NCBI GenBank assembly: GCA_020722725.1
Contig: DYKG01000018.1
Coordinates: 1-61,295, forward strand
Direction: 5' to 3'
From: Candidatus Methylomirabilis sp.
GTDB lineage: Bacteria > Muiribacteriota > Ozemobacteria > Ozemobacterales > Ozemobacteraceae
DNA: 61,295 bases
The translations under genes were made by a program, and so were the position numbers. The notes below the pieces were generated by a model. The model saw only the letters and a program-made list of their open reading frames with translations. It had not been told where the DNA came from and did not search any database. Positions 32,576-42,562 of the stretch are shown here, piece by piece. Position 1 is the first letter of the stretch, and each line of letters starts with the position of its first letter.

Positions 32576-34096
32576 ATGATTACTCTTGACGGCATAAGTC
32601 TCAATCTTGATAAACTCTGGCAGATCGCCTGTGGCGAAAAAGTTGCAATCAGTTCCGAGGCCATGGAAAAAGTGAAGGCTTCGCGTGCCATCGTTGAAAA
32701 ACTGATTGAAGAAGACCGGGTAGTTTACGGTATTACTACCGGGTTTGGTCATCTTTGCAATACTCGCATCAATCGAAAAGACCTTGAGCGGTTACAGACA
32801 AATTTGATCAGAAGCCATGCTACTGGTGTTGGTGACCCTTTTGACCGAGAATCGGTCAGGGCAATGATCGCAGTTCGCATAAACTCTCTTCTTCATGGTG
32901 TCAGCGGAGTTAGACCTCTGGTAATCAACACTCTGGTCGATCTGCTCAATCATGACATTGTCCCTTTCGTTCCGCAGCAAGGCTCGGTAGGTTGTTCCGG
33001 TGACCTGGCACCCCTTTCGCATATAATGCTCGTATTGATGGGCGAAGGCGAAATTCTGACCGGTGACTGCTGCCATAGTGCACCCTCGTTGCCTGCCCTC
33101 GAAAAAGCAGGAATCAAACCGGTTCAGCTGCATGCCAAAGAAGGTCTGGCGCTGATTAATGGAACTTCGGTCATGACCGGGGTTCTTGCCTTAACATTGC
33201 ACCGCGCCCTGCATATTTCGCGCTCTGCCGACATCATTGCCAGCATGACGCTTGAAATGGTAAAAGGCTCTACCAAACCCTTTGATCCAGAATTTATCAG
33301 ACTCCGGCCTTATCCCGGCATGGCTCAGGTCGCGGCCAACGTTCTCGCCTGTGTTGCCGATTCTGAAGTGCGCGATAGCCACATCGGCTGCTCCAGGGTT
33401 CAAGATGCCTACAGCCTGCGCTGCATTCCCCAGGTTCATGGTGCGACCCGCGAAAATCTCAACCATCTTGTCGATCAGGTAACCATTGAACTCAATGCGG
33501 TAACCGACAACCCAATAATTTTAAGCGGTGATAAAATTATTTCCGGCGGCCATTTTCATGGTCAGCCCATGGCTTTTGCCGCCGATTATCTGGGAATCGT
33601 GGTCGCTGAGCTGGCAAATATCAGTGAGCGCCGCATCGATCGCCTGCTTAACCCCTTGATCAATGAAACCAAACCATTCCTTTCGGTTGATCCTGGTGTG
33701 AATTCCGGGCTGATGATCATTCAATACACAGCGGCATCGCTGGTCAGCGAAAATAAAGTTCTGGCGCACCCCGCTTCTGTCGATTCGATTCCAACCTCAG
33801 CTTATCAGGAAGACCATGTGAGCATGGGCACCATTGCTGCCAGAAAAGCTGGAAAGATTCTTGAACATGCCACCCAGGTGCTGGCGATTGAATGGGTCAG
33901 TGCTGCCCAGGCCTATGAATTCGTTAAGCCGCTTAAGCTGGGAAAAGGTACCGATGTGGCTTATAAGCTGCTGCGTCAGCATGTGGCCGCTCTTGAAGAA
34001 GACCGGGTGCTCGCGCCTGATTTGCGCACTGCCCGCGACCTGCTTTGGCAGAATAAGCTGACCGAACGGGTTGGCCAGACTGTTACTCTGGTTTGA
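32576..34096 (+). CDS. hutH: histidine ammonia-lyase (506 aa)
   Basis: Converts L-histidine to urocanate and ammonia, first step of histidine use. The MIO-forming motif is GSVGCSGDLAPLSH with Cys140-Ser141-Gly142 instead of the common Ala-Ser-Gly; Cys is allowed at this position in the known family pattern. VYGITTGFGHL, LIRSHATGVG, ALINGTSVMTG, QDAYSLRCIPQVHGA and PTSAYQEDHVSMG are intact. Length is normal. Sits between the ferredoxin and hutI; no urocanase gene (hutU) is in the window. Confidence 0.96.
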   Translation: MITLDGISLNLDKLWQIACGEKVAISSEAMEKVKASRAIVEKLIEEDRVVYGITTGFGHLCNTRINRKDLERLQTNLIRSHATGVGDPFDRESVRAMIAVRINSLLHGVSGVRPLVINTLVDLLNHDIVPFVPQQGSVGCSGDLAPLSHIMLVLMGEGEILTGDCCHSAPSLPALEKAGIKPVQLHAKEGLALINGTSVMTGVLALTLHRALHISRSADIIASMTLEMVKGSTKPFDPEFIRLRPYPGMAQVAANVLACVADSEVRDSHIGCSRVQDAYSLRCIPQVHGATRENLNHLVDQVTIELNAVTDNPIILSGDKIISGGHFHGQPMAFAADYLGIVVAELANISERRIDRLLNPLINETKPFLSVDPGVNSGLMIIQYTAASLVSENKVLAHPASVDSIPTSAYQEDHVSMGTIAARKAGKILEHATQVLAIEWVSAAQAYEFVKPLKLGKGTDVAYKLLRQHVAALEEDRVLAPDLRTARDLLWQNKLTERVGQTVTLV

Positions 34097-34120
34097 TCTG
34101 GTTTTTAACAGGAGAAAGTC

Positions 34121-35419
34121 ATGACTGATATTCAATTTTCCGGCGATAAAGTTGTTGCAGATTTTATTATTCATAATCTTGCCGTTGCGGTTATTTACCC
34201 CGAGCCTTATCGCGGGCAGGGAACGGCAGTAGGCTGGGAAGTTGAAGAACAGAAAGAGGTGTCGATTGCTTCTTTCAAAGGTGTGATCGTGTGGATCGGC
34301 CCATCGGCCGATCTTTCAGATCATGTCATGATCGCTGCCGATGCCCGTTTTTATAATGGTGAAGGTTTGCTGGCGACCCCGGGTTTCGTCGATTCTCACA
34401 CCCATCTGGTATATGCTGGTGACCGCAGTGACGAATTTGAAATGCGGGTTCAGGGGCGTCCATATCTCGACATTCTTGCCGCCGGCGGCGGAATTTTAAG
34501 AACCACCGGGGCTATTAGAGATCTTGCTGAAGACGTAATTTACGAAGAATCGGCTTTTCGGCTTGAAAGTGCGATGGAGTGGGGTGTGACGACCATCGAG
34601 ATCAAAACCGGCTATGGGCTCGACCTCAAAAATGAATTGAAGATGCTGCGGGTTATTGACCGGCTGCGCCGCGATTATCCGGCGCGCATTGTTGCGACTT
34701 TTATGGGTGCCCATGCGGTTCCCGCCGAACATCGTGAAAACCCCGACCAGTTTGTCGATGAAATCTGCAATGTCTGGATACCGGAAGTGGCAAGGCTTAA
34801 GCTCGCCAAATTCAATGACGTTTTTACCGAAAACAAAGCTTTCTCGGTCGAACAGTCGCGAAAAGTGCTTGAAGCAGGGTTGAAACATGGCCTGAAAGCC
34901 AAAATTCATGCCGACGAAGTGAATGTTCTGGGTGGCGTCGATCTTGCGGTAGAACTTGGTTGCACCAGTGCTGATCATCTGCTGATGACCGGCGATGAAG
35001 GCATTGCAAAACTTAAAGAATCAGGGGTTATACCCACGGTTTTGCCGGGCACCTCCACTTATCTCATGGAATCGCATCATGCGCCGGCACGCAAGATGAT
35101 CGAAGCCGGGTTGCCGCTGGCGATTGCTTCAGATCATAACCCGGGCAGTTGCCAGTTTCTCGGTGCTGGAATCATTCAATCACTGGCGATGCTGCAGCTG
35201 AAAATGAGTTCTTCAGAAGCTTTGATTGCCCAGACTCTGCATGCTGCCCACGCTCTGGCAATGGGTGAAGATATTGGCGCAATAGAAGTGGGGCGGCGCA
35301 TGGATATCGCTTTGTTTGAGCTTGATTCATTCAGGCAGATCGGCTACCGGGTCGGCCAGAATTTTCTCCATGATCTGATTATTGATGGTCAACCAGTCTT
35401 CAGCGGGGAGGTCGAGTGA
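34121..35419 (+). CDS. hutI: imidazolonepropionase (432 aa)
   Basis: Amidohydrolase opening imidazolone-5-propionate to N-formimino-glutamate, third step of histidine degradation. Metal-ligand motif GFVDSHTHLVYAGDRSDEFEMR is intact, with YLDILAAGGGILRT, the HADEVN motif near residue 265, and IASDHNPGSC with the catalytic Asp. The start lies 24 bases after hutH with GGAG before the ATG. The end overlaps the aroF start by four bases, an unexpected coupling to aromatic biosynthesis. Confidence 0.96.
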   Translation: MTDIQFSGDKVVADFIIHNLAVAVIYPEPYRGQGTAVGWEVEEQKEVSIASFKGVIVWIGPSADLSDHVMIAADARFYNGEGLLATPGFVDSHTHLVYAGDRSDEFEMRVQGRPYLDILAAGGGILRTTGAIRDLAEDVIYEESAFRLESAMEWGVTTIEIKTGYGLDLKNELKMLRVIDRLRRDYPARIVATFMGAHAVPAEHRENPDQFVDEICNVWIPEVARLKLAKFNDVFTENKAFSVEQSRKVLEAGLKHGLKAKIHADEVNVLGGVDLAVELGCTSADHLLMTGDEGIAKLKESGVIPTVLPGTSTYLMESHHAPARKMIEAGLPLAIASDHNPGSCQFLGAGIIQSLAMLQLKMSSSEALIAQTLHAAHALAMGEDIGAIEVGRRMDIALFELDSFRQIGYRVGQNFLHDLIIDGQPVFSGEVE

Positions 35420-36438
35420 TGATTCTGGTTCTAGACCCCTCATTGAACGATCTCAGCCAGAACGAAATCTGTCTGAAACTACAGAAGAAAGGTTTTTTTA
35501 CCAGACTGGTTAATCAGTCTGGTCATCTGATTATCGCGGTAGATGGTCCTGATGAAGAAAGCTGTGAGCGCGAAATCAGAACCTGGCACGGAGTTGTTGA
35601 AATTATTTCAGGTCGCAATTCGTTTTATCTTGCGTCACGTCGGTGTCAGCGTCGCAATACCGTAATTACCGACGCTTCTGGCCGAAAAACCTTTGGTGGT
35701 GATCAGATAGTGGCAATAGCCGGACCCTGCGCAATCGAAACAGAAGAGTCGGCGCTGGTGCTGGCGCAAAAACTTAAAGAATCCGGAGCCCGGGTGTTTC
35801 GCTCGATGATTTTCAAGCCAAGGTCTTCACCATATTCCTTTCAAGGACTTGGCCGTGCGGGAATCCCGATTATTCGCGAAATTAAACGCCAGACCGGAAT
35901 GCTTATTCTGACCGAGGTGCGTGACCCCCTTGAAGCTGAACTGGTTCAGGATGACGTGGATTTCGTTCAGGTTGGAACAAGAAACATGAGCAATTATCAG
36001 CTGCTAAAGCATCTTGGGCAGATCAAAAAGCCCGTATTGCTCAAACGCGGCATGGGTGCAAGTATTGAAGAGTTGCTGTGCGCTGCCGAATACATTCTTG
36101 CCCATGGAAACCCGGATGTTATTCTCTGTGAGCGGGGCATAAGAACCTTTGAGCATTACACCAGGTTCAGTCTTGATCTTGGTGCGGTTCCATCATTGAA
36201 AGAGCTTTCACATCTGCCTGTGGTCGTTGACCCGAGTCATGCAACCGGCAAAAGTTCCCTGGTTGAGCCTCTTGCGCTGGCTGCTCTGGCGGTTGGAGCG
36301 GACGGGATAATGCTTGAAGTTCATGAAGAGCCGGATTCGGCATTTTCAGACGGTACTCAGTCGGTGCGTCCTGAAGTTTTCAAAAATATAGTTGAAAAAG
36401 GCCGAAGAATTGCTCAGGCAATCTGTCGAAGCATGTAA
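35416..36438 (+). CDS. aroF: 3-deoxy-7-phosphoheptulonate (DAHP) synthase, type I beta (340 aa)
   Basis: First step of the shikimate pathway: PEP plus erythrose 4-phosphate. A ~75-residue N-terminal ferredoxin-like regulatory domain ([14 protein letters not shown]...) precedes the barrel, as in the Thermotoga/Bacillus-type enzymes. Barrel motifs: [62 protein letters not shown] and [11 protein letters not shown]. The start codon overlaps the hutI stop, so translation is probably coupled. Followed by no clear terminator before the convergent K+ channel gene. Confidence 0.95.
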   Translation: MMILVLDPSLNDLSQNEICLKLQKKGFFTRLVNQSGHLIIAVDGPDEESCEREIRTWHGVVEIISGRNSFYLASRRCQRRNTVITDASGRKTFGGDQIVAIAGPCAIETEESALVLAQKLKESGARVFRSMIFKPRSSPYSFQGLGRAGIPIIREIKRQTGMLILTEVRDPLEAELVQDDVDFVQVGTRNMSNYQLLKHLGQIKKPVLLKRGMGASIEELLCAAEYILAHGNPDVILCERGIRTFEHYTRFSLDLGAVPSLKELSHLPVVVDPSHATGKSSLVEPLALAALAVGADGIMLEVHEEPDSAFSDGTQSVRPEVFKNIVEKGRRIAQAICRSM

Positions 36439-36487
36439 TAGGATTTAAAAAAAACAATTTAAATACAATGGGTGCGATTTATTGTGA

Positions 36488-37540
36488 TTAGAAAACGCCC
36501 TCCGGCGTATTAAACAATTGTTTGATTGAGTCTTCTTCTTTTCCGCTCATTATGAGAATAATGTAGTCTTCTGCCTCAACTCTGGTGTTGTCAGGGGGGA
36601 GCTTGAGCAATTGACGATTTTCCTTTTCTTTGCATTTGCAGATGCCGATGGGTAAAACGTTATACCTGTTCTTTAACTCGCTGAAAATTTCGCCATAGCT
36701 TTTGCCGGCCAGCGGGTTGTCACCCAAAACTTTGAATTCCTTAATATCATATTCGTCGACTGATTTGGATATGCTGAGAAGGTCGTTGGTCATATCGGCT
36801 ACATCGGGCTCAAAAATGTAACTGGCCATGAGTTTTGATGCAATTTCATTTTTGGACATAACGAAGGTGGCGCCTCCTGAATAGAAAGTGTCTGCCAGTT
36901 CTGAACTTTCAAGAGCTATTACAAAACGTGAATTTTTAAATTCCTTTTTGATATTCAGCATGCATACCAGCTTTTGCGTGTCATCGGCCAGGTTGATCAG
37001 TATCATCGATGATTTACTGATATTGGCTTTTTCAAAGATTGAAATGTTTTTCAGATCGGCAAACAGACAAAAAATCAGGTCAGAAGAGAATTCAGCATAA
37101 ATCAAGTCAATGTCATTCCGGTTGCCGGTAATTACCGCAACGCGCTGCCCGGCCTGAATCAGATCATTTACTATCGAACGGGCAAAGCTGTCCCAGCCTA
37201 CTATAACTACATGTTTCTCAAACGAAGTTCCATAATGACCCATATGTTTCCTCCAGCTGATATCGCTGATGAATTCAGTTGCCTTGCCGATGATGAACCC
37301 GAGAAGCCCCAGGCTGCCGACGACAAAAAGCAATGCCATGACTTTTCCTATCGGGGTAACCGGGTAGAAATCGCCGTAGCCGATAGTGGTAAGGGTAATC
37401 AGCGAATACCACATTGCATCGCCGATATCTTTAATATTTGCCCGTTCACTGTGGCTTTCTGCCATGCAAAGCAGGTATAGGGCGCAAAAGTAAAAGAGCA
37501 GTGCAACAAAAAGTTTTCTGCCGGTATTTTTCTTTTTCAT
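36488..37540 (-). CDS. potassium channel with RCK/TrkA-N domain (350 aa)
   Basis: Two membrane helices flank a pore loop with the K+ selectivity filter TTIGYGD (residues 51-57). The cytoplasmic part starts at about 105 with a Rossmann RCK domain (HVVIVGWDSFARSIVNDLI, LINLADDTQKLV) and ends with a TrkA-C-like domain (FKVLGDNPLAGKSYGEIF). The layout matches MthK-type channels gated by ligand or nucleotide. It is followed in the same direction by the large hybrid sensor gene 47 bases upstream, so both may share a transcript. Confidence 0.93.
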   Translation of the reverse strand: MKKKNTGRKLFVALLFYFCALYLLCMAESHSERANIKDIGDAMWYSLITLTTIGYGDFYPVTPIGKVMALLFVVGSLGLLGFIIGKATEFISDISWRKHMGHYGTSFEKHVVIVGWDSFARSIVNDLIQAGQRVAVITGNRNDIDLIYAEFSSDLIFCLFADLKNISIFEKANISKSSMILINLADDTQKLVCMLNIKKEFKNSRFVIALESSELADTFYSGGATFVMSKNEIASKLMASYIFEPDVADMTNDLLSISKSVDEYDIKEFKVLGDNPLAGKSYGEIFSELKNRYNVLPIGICKCKEKENRQLLKLPPDNTRVEAEDYIILIMSGKEEDSIKQLFNTPEGVF

Positions 37541-37587
37541 CTTTCTGCTCCTGTTTTACCAATTTATCATATTTGCGATCAGGAATT

Positions 37588-40500
37588 TCAAAAAATACTG
37601 GTTTTGAAAAAAGGTAAAAGGGCTTTTTTCAGTTCAGCCATTGAAAATGGCTTGGAAATGCTGCCGTCAAAACCAAATTTTTCGGGCTCAACAATAACCG
37701 GGTCTGAAGCATAACCGCTCGCGGCAAAAATCGGCAGGCTAAGCCCGGAATTTCGGATGATTTCGCAGGCTTCTTTGCCTCCCATGCTGCCAGGTACGGT
37801 TAAATCAAGAATTACCGCCCGGTAATGGATTCGGGTGTTTATCAGTTCTTCGACGGCCTGCCGACCGTTTTGAACAGCAGCTACTTCGAAACCAATGGTG
37901 CAAAGCATCTGGGTAAGCACTTCGCGAATCATAAGCTCATCGTCCATTACCAGTATGTGTCCTGCAAAATCCGGCAGCAGAGGGTTGAAAACCTTTTTTT
38001 CTTCAACTGCGGTTTTTTGTGCAGCCGGCAGGAAAATATTGAAAACACCGCCTATTTCAGCAGTGGAATCAACAACGATATTTCCACCATGGCGAAGAAG
38101 AATAGAATGGGAAATGGCCAGGCCAAGGCCCTGATTTCCCTGTTTGGTTGAGAAGAATGGATCAAAAATATTGGCTGCGAATTTTTCTGAGATGCCTGGG
38201 CCGTTGTCGGCAAAAGTGATTTTGACATATTCGCCAGGCTTAAGATTTAAAATATTGCTTGAAGTTATTGACACATTGTCGGCCGAGATCGTTATTTTTC
38301 CGCCTTCAGGCATTGCCTGGCGCGAATTGAGAACCAGACTGTTGATTACCTGAGCAATCTGCCCCTGGTCGAAGTTGCACTGGTGCAAATGAATAGCTGG
38401 TTCTATATTCAGTTCGATATTGGCACCGGAAAGAGCAAACCTTGCCGCTGAAACAATGCAGGGCATTATGTCACCGGCAATCATTTCAGGATCGCCGCCT
38501 TTTGAAAAGGTTATGAGTTGCCGAGTCATGGCTTTTGCTGGTTTCATACAGCTGAGAGCTGTTTTTAGAAACTCGCAGCGCCTTAACGGGTCGGCTTCAT
38601 AAAGAGCCATCTCGATATTGCCGAAAATACCACAGAGAAAATTGTTGAAGTTGTGGGCAATGCCGCCTGCGAGTGCTCCAAGAGCTTCGATTTTCTGGCT
38701 GCGGCTGGCGGCTTTTTCGAGCTGCAGGCGTTCGGCTTCGGTTTTTTTGCGTTCAGTTATGTCATGAACTATGCCCGAGAGCTTAACCACCTCGCCTTGC
38801 TCATTGGTAAGTGTTTCATTCGATTCGGCCCAAAGGGTTCTCATTTCTTTGTCTGGTCGAATGATTCTGAATTCACAGGGTAAAAACTTTTGTTGTTTTT
38901 CTATCTGACCCAGGGTTTCCATGATCTTTTCGAAATCTTCCGGGTGAACCAGTTCTTCAAGAACCGGCTTGATGTTGTCAACTGGCAGGTCTAGTGGAAT
39001 ACCCCAGATGTGATACATTTCTTCGGAAAAAGAAAGCTTGTTTTTTCTCTTGTCCCATTCCCATGAACCGATCTGAGCAAATTTCTGTGCCTGTTTTAGA
39101 GACTCAGCCTGTTCTTTGATGATTCTTTGTGCCAATTTTTGTTCAGTTAAAGCTGAAAAATAAACGGATATGCCTTCTTTGAAGGGGTAAGCGCGTATTT
39201 CAAACCATTCCTGGTCTGGGCCTTCACCTGAGCAGACTTCAAAATGAGCTGGTTGCATCTCGGTCATTGCCTGTCGCAGCTGTTTTTCATAAGTGACAAA
39301 CTGTTTGTCAGGGAAAGCCTCGCAGAGAGATTTTCCCAAAACCTGGTCAGCTCTGATTTTAAAAAGTTTTTCCGCGGTCTGGTTGAAGTAAGTTACCTGA
39401 AAACGGTTATTTAAAGAGAAAAAGCCATCTTTGATGCTTTCGAGAATTTTGTTTTTCTTTTTGGTTTCTTCTTTAAGGGCGATTTCGGCCTTGATTCTCG
39501 AAGTTGCCTCGACCATGGTGAAAACCAGGGAGTTAACCATATTTTTTTCATCTTTGACCGGTATCAGGCTCCAGTCCCAGTAGGTGAGGCCGCGATCGAG
39601 CTGGTCGGCAAAAACAAACGGCTTTCCCTGAATGAAAAACGGTTCACCGGTTTCGACGACTCGCAGGAATATTGCCTTGTTTTCAGCATTGGGAAAAAGT
39701 CTGAAATGATTTTTTCCGGAAAAATAATCCTGAGTCTGGTTTGAATTTTTAGCAAAGGCTTTATTGACCAGAATGTAGTTGAAGTCAGGGTCGAGATAGG
39801 CGGTCATCATGTGGGTGTGATCGAGCACCGCAGAAAGAATCCGGTTGGCTGCGCGGTGCTTTTGTTCGCTTTTCACCAGTGTCAGCTGGCTTTTCTTTAT
39901 GTCGGTAATATCGATGAAGGTGATTACAACCCCGTCGATTCGGTCGTCTTCAGTGCGAAAAGGTGCAATTCGCCTACTGAAAAAATGTCCATCGCCAGAC
40001 TCTATTTCGGTTGCATAGCTTGCAAGGCTTTTAAGAACCTGACCAATCTGTTGTTCAAGATCATTGCTGAAGAATTTCGCATTAAAGCAGTTGATCGGGG
40101 TTCCAATGTCGCTGGGGCGAAGGTTCAAAAGACTCCTGGCAGCCTGGGTGAATTTTCGAATAACCATTCTGCGGTCAAGAAAGATCGTTGCAACATCAGA
40201 ACTCTGCATAAAGTTTATCAGGTCATTATTTGCTTCTTCAAGTTCGTTGACCTTGTCACGCAGCTGGGAATTAACCGAATTCAACTCTTCGTTTAATGAT
40301 TGAAGTTCTTCATTCATCGACATCATTTCTTCATTAGAAGCTTTCAATTCTTCATTTGAAGTTTCAAGTTCCTCGATGGTATTCTGAAGATCTTCTCTTG
40401 TCTCATTGAGTTCCCGCTCAAGCTGCCTGATCATTGGTTCATCAGATTCAGCGTGCAAAATCGCATTTTCACAGTCCTGGCACTTTTCTTCATCAGAGAA

Positions 40501-42375
40501 GGTTATCAGCAGTAAATTTTCACCCTGATTCGTGTCAGCCAGCGGATGAATTTCAAAACTCACCGAAACCTGCTTTTCATCGCGAATAATCTGAATGCCT
40601 CTGGCCGAGGCCCTGGTTTTATCTTTGGTTATTTTGTGAATTGCACTGCGCAATCTTGTTTTCAGCCCTTCTCTGGCAAGTGTCAGCAGATCAAAGTCTG
40701 GTTCGTTTTGCGGCAGGCCGAGATACTTTTCAGTCTGGCCGTGAAAATATACAATCTGGCAACGTGAATTGACCAGAACTGCTGCCGGGACAAATTTGTT
40801 GAGCAGTTGCTGATGCATCAGACTTTCCAGATTTTGCTGCCGAGACATGATCTTTAACCGTCGTCCGCTGCGATTTGCAAAATTACCGCTATGCAGTATA
40901 TTTTCGCGATGCCGGTTGCCTCTTTTATTGCCAATCATTCTGAAAATTCTCTGCTTTTTTGCACTCGCTTCGAAGGCATCGTGTTTGAAGCCCGCTGATT
41001 CAGAATTACCGAGCAATAGATAGCCATTTTCCCGTAAAGAAAAGCTGAAAAGATCAATGATGTTTTTCTGAATATCAGGGTCGAAATAGATTAAAAGATT
41101 GCGGCAGCTGATGAAATCAAGGTCAGAGAATGGCGCATCGCATATCAGGTTTTGCACCGCAAAAGTGACTGATTCGCGAATCTGGCGGTTAATTCTGTAT
41201 TTACCGTCTTCATTGGCAAAGAACATGTTCAGCCTTAGTGGTGAAACTTTGTCAGAAATTGTTGCCGGATAGACTCCTGATCTGGCTGTAGATATTGCAA
41301 TTTCGTCAATGTCGGTGGCAAAAATCCGGGCGCTGTAAGGTCGGTTGTATTCGGCAAAAAGTTCAGCCAGAACAATGGCAATGCTGTAGGCTTCTTCACC
41401 GGTTGAACAGCCTGGAACCCAGACTCTGACAGCTGCATTTGGCGGCAGAGCTTTGATCAGCTTGCGAAAAATTTCCTCTTTCAGCTTTTTCCAGACGTCT
41501 TCGTCACGAAAGAATTCAGTTGTGCCAATCAGCAGGTCTTTAAATAGAAGCTTGATTTCATTGGGATTCTCTTTCAGGATCTGCACGTAGTCTTTCATTC
41601 CTGCCAGGTTTTTCAGGCCCATGCGGCGCAGAATCCTGCGAATCAAAGTATTTTTCTTGTAATATCGAAAGTCGTAACCACTGAAAGCTTTTACCATTGC
41701 CAGAATTTGCTCAAGGTCGTCAAGATTTTTCATGGCAAGGTTACCCGACACATAATAATGGGAAGCAAAGCTGTTAATTGCAGCCGGGATTTTTTCAAGG
41801 TCGAGAATCAGGTCAACCAGCCCGGTTGCTTCAGCATTTCTGGGCATTTCAGAATATGCTGCTGAATCCGGGTTTTGAATAACCACCATGCCGCCGTTTT
41901 CTTTTACGGCTCTGATGCCATTGCAGCCGTCTGCCATTGTGCCTGAAAGAATTACCGCAATGGTTTTTTCTCTGCAGGTTTCGGCAACCGATCGAAACAT
42001 ATTATCGATGATTCCGAGCGAGGAGTTGCCCGGATTGATTTCAGAAAGATTAAAGCCGTTTTGGTCAATATTTAAGAAATGCCCGGCGGGAACGATGAAA
42101 ATCTGCCCCTTTTCAGGTTGCATTTTATTGGCAATCAATTTGACCGGCAAAGAAGTGTGTCGAGAGAGAATTTCAGCCAGAATACTTTCGTGTTCCGGGT
42201 CTGGATGCTGAATTAAAACATAGGCCAGTGCGGAATCAGCGGGAATATTGCCAACAAATGTTTTAAATGCTTCAAGCCCGCCTGCTGAAGTACCCACGGC
42301 CACAATCGGGAACTGGACTATGCCGATTTCAGAATTTTCATTGCACTGACTATTCATACCATCTCTTTGATCCAT
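37588..42375 (-). CDS. CheB-CheR-PAS hybrid histidine kinase with receiver (1595 aa)
   Basis: One chain joins several signalling modules. CheB methylesterase domain ~22-205 (VAVGTSAGG with Ser30, IQHPDPEH, SGTMADGCNG with Asp). CheR methyltransferase ~215-485 (FFRDEDVWKKL, VWVPGCSTGEEAYS, ATDIDEIAI, CRNLLIYF). A coiled coil of ELNxxxEEL repeats ~630-700. About four PAS/PAC modules to ~1215. HisKA with GIAHNFNNFL, HATPase with ADNGPGISEKF and GLGLAISHS, and a C-terminal receiver (VMDDELMIREVL, VILDLTVPGSMGG, FSKPFS-type end). No receptor gene is nearby, so it may act on chemoreceptors elsewhere or as a stand-alone sensor. No membrane segment. A second ATG follows six codons in. Confidence 0.93.
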   Translation of the reverse strand: MDQRDGMNSQCNENSEIGIVQFPIVAVGTSAGGLEAFKTFVGNIPADSALAYVLIQHPDPEHESILAEILSRHTSLPVKLIANKMQPEKGQIFIVPAGHFLNIDQNGFNLSEINPGNSSLGIIDNMFRSVAETCREKTIAVILSGTMADGCNGIRAVKENGGMVVIQNPDSAAYSEMPRNAEATGLVDLILDLEKIPAAINSFASHYYVSGNLAMKNLDDLEQILAMVKAFSGYDFRYYKKNTLIRRILRRMGLKNLAGMKDYVQILKENPNEIKLLFKDLLIGTTEFFRDEDVWKKLKEEIFRKLIKALPPNAAVRVWVPGCSTGEEAYSIAIVLAELFAEYNRPYSARIFATDIDEIAISTARSGVYPATISDKVSPLRLNMFFANEDGKYRINRQIRESVTFAVQNLICDAPFSDLDFISCRNLLIYFDPDIQKNIIDLFSFSLRENGYLLLGNSESAGFKHDAFEASAKKQRIFRMIGNKRGNRHRENILHSGNFANRSGRRLKIMSRQQNLESLMHQQLLNKFVPAAVLVNSRCQIVYFHGQTEKYLGLPQNEPDFDLLTLAREGLKTRLRSAIHKITKDKTRASARGIQIIRDEKQVSVSFEIHPLADTNQGENLLLITFSDEEKCQDCENAILHAESDEPMIRQLERELNETREDLQNTIEELETSNEELKASNEEMMSMNEELQSLNEELNSVNSQLRDKVNELEEANNDLINFMQSSDVATIFLDRRMVIRKFTQAARSLLNLRPSDIGTPINCFNAKFFSNDLEQQIGQVLKSLASYATEIESGDGHFFSRRIAPFRTEDDRIDGVVITFIDITDIKKSQLTLVKSEQKHRAANRILSAVLDHTHMMTAYLDPDFNYILVNKAFAKNSNQTQDYFSGKNHFRLFPNAENKAIFLRVVETGEPFFIQGKPFVFADQLDRGLTYWDWSLIPVKDEKNMVNSLVFTMVEATSRIKAEIALKEETKKKNKILESIKDGFFSLNNRFQVTYFNQTAEKLFKIRADQVLGKSLCEAFPDKQFVTYEKQLRQAMTEMQPAHFEVCSGEGPDQEWFEIRAYPFKEGISVYFSALTEQKLAQRIIKEQAESLKQAQKFAQIGSWEWDKRKNKLSFSEEMYHIWGIPLDLPVDNIKPVLEELVHPEDFEKIMETLGQIEKQQKFLPCEFRIIRPDKEMRTLWAESNETLTNEQGEVVKLSGIVHDITERKKTEAERLQLEKAASRSQKIEALGALAGGIAHNFNNFLCGIFGNIEMALYEADPLRRCEFLKTALSCMKPAKAMTRQLITFSKGGDPEMIAGDIMPCIVSAARFALSGANIELNIEPAIHLHQCNFDQGQIAQVINSLVLNSRQAMPEGGKITISADNVSITSSNILNLKPGEYVKITFADNGPGISEKFAANIFDPFFSTKQGNQGLGLAISHSILLRHGGNIVVDSTAEIGGVFNIFLPAAQKTAVEEKKVFNPLLPDFAGHILVMDDELMIREVLTQMLCTIGFEVAAVQNGRQAVEELINTRIHYRAVILDLTVPGSMGGKEACEIIRNSGLSLPIFAASGYASDPVIVEPEKFGFDGSISKPFSMAELKKALLPFFKTSIF

Positions 42376-42562
42376 ATTTAATTTAATTAAAAAGTCTATT
42401 CATAATAATCTAAACTTGCAAGGCATTTTTTGAAAAAAATCTCCTGGTTACATACAGGCCGAAATTCAGAAAGAAAAAGAGCTCAAGGCTCTCGAAGAAA
42501 ACCGCAAGGATGAGGCGGGGTTTCAAATTGGAAGAGCTGTTCCAATCGATGTTGAACGTCTG

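Noticed and set aside
32993..33001. Cys-Ser-Gly instead of Ala-Ser-Gly in the MIO triad of HutH
   Set aside because: The known family pattern allows Cys at this position, so it is a natural variant, not a sign of lost activity.
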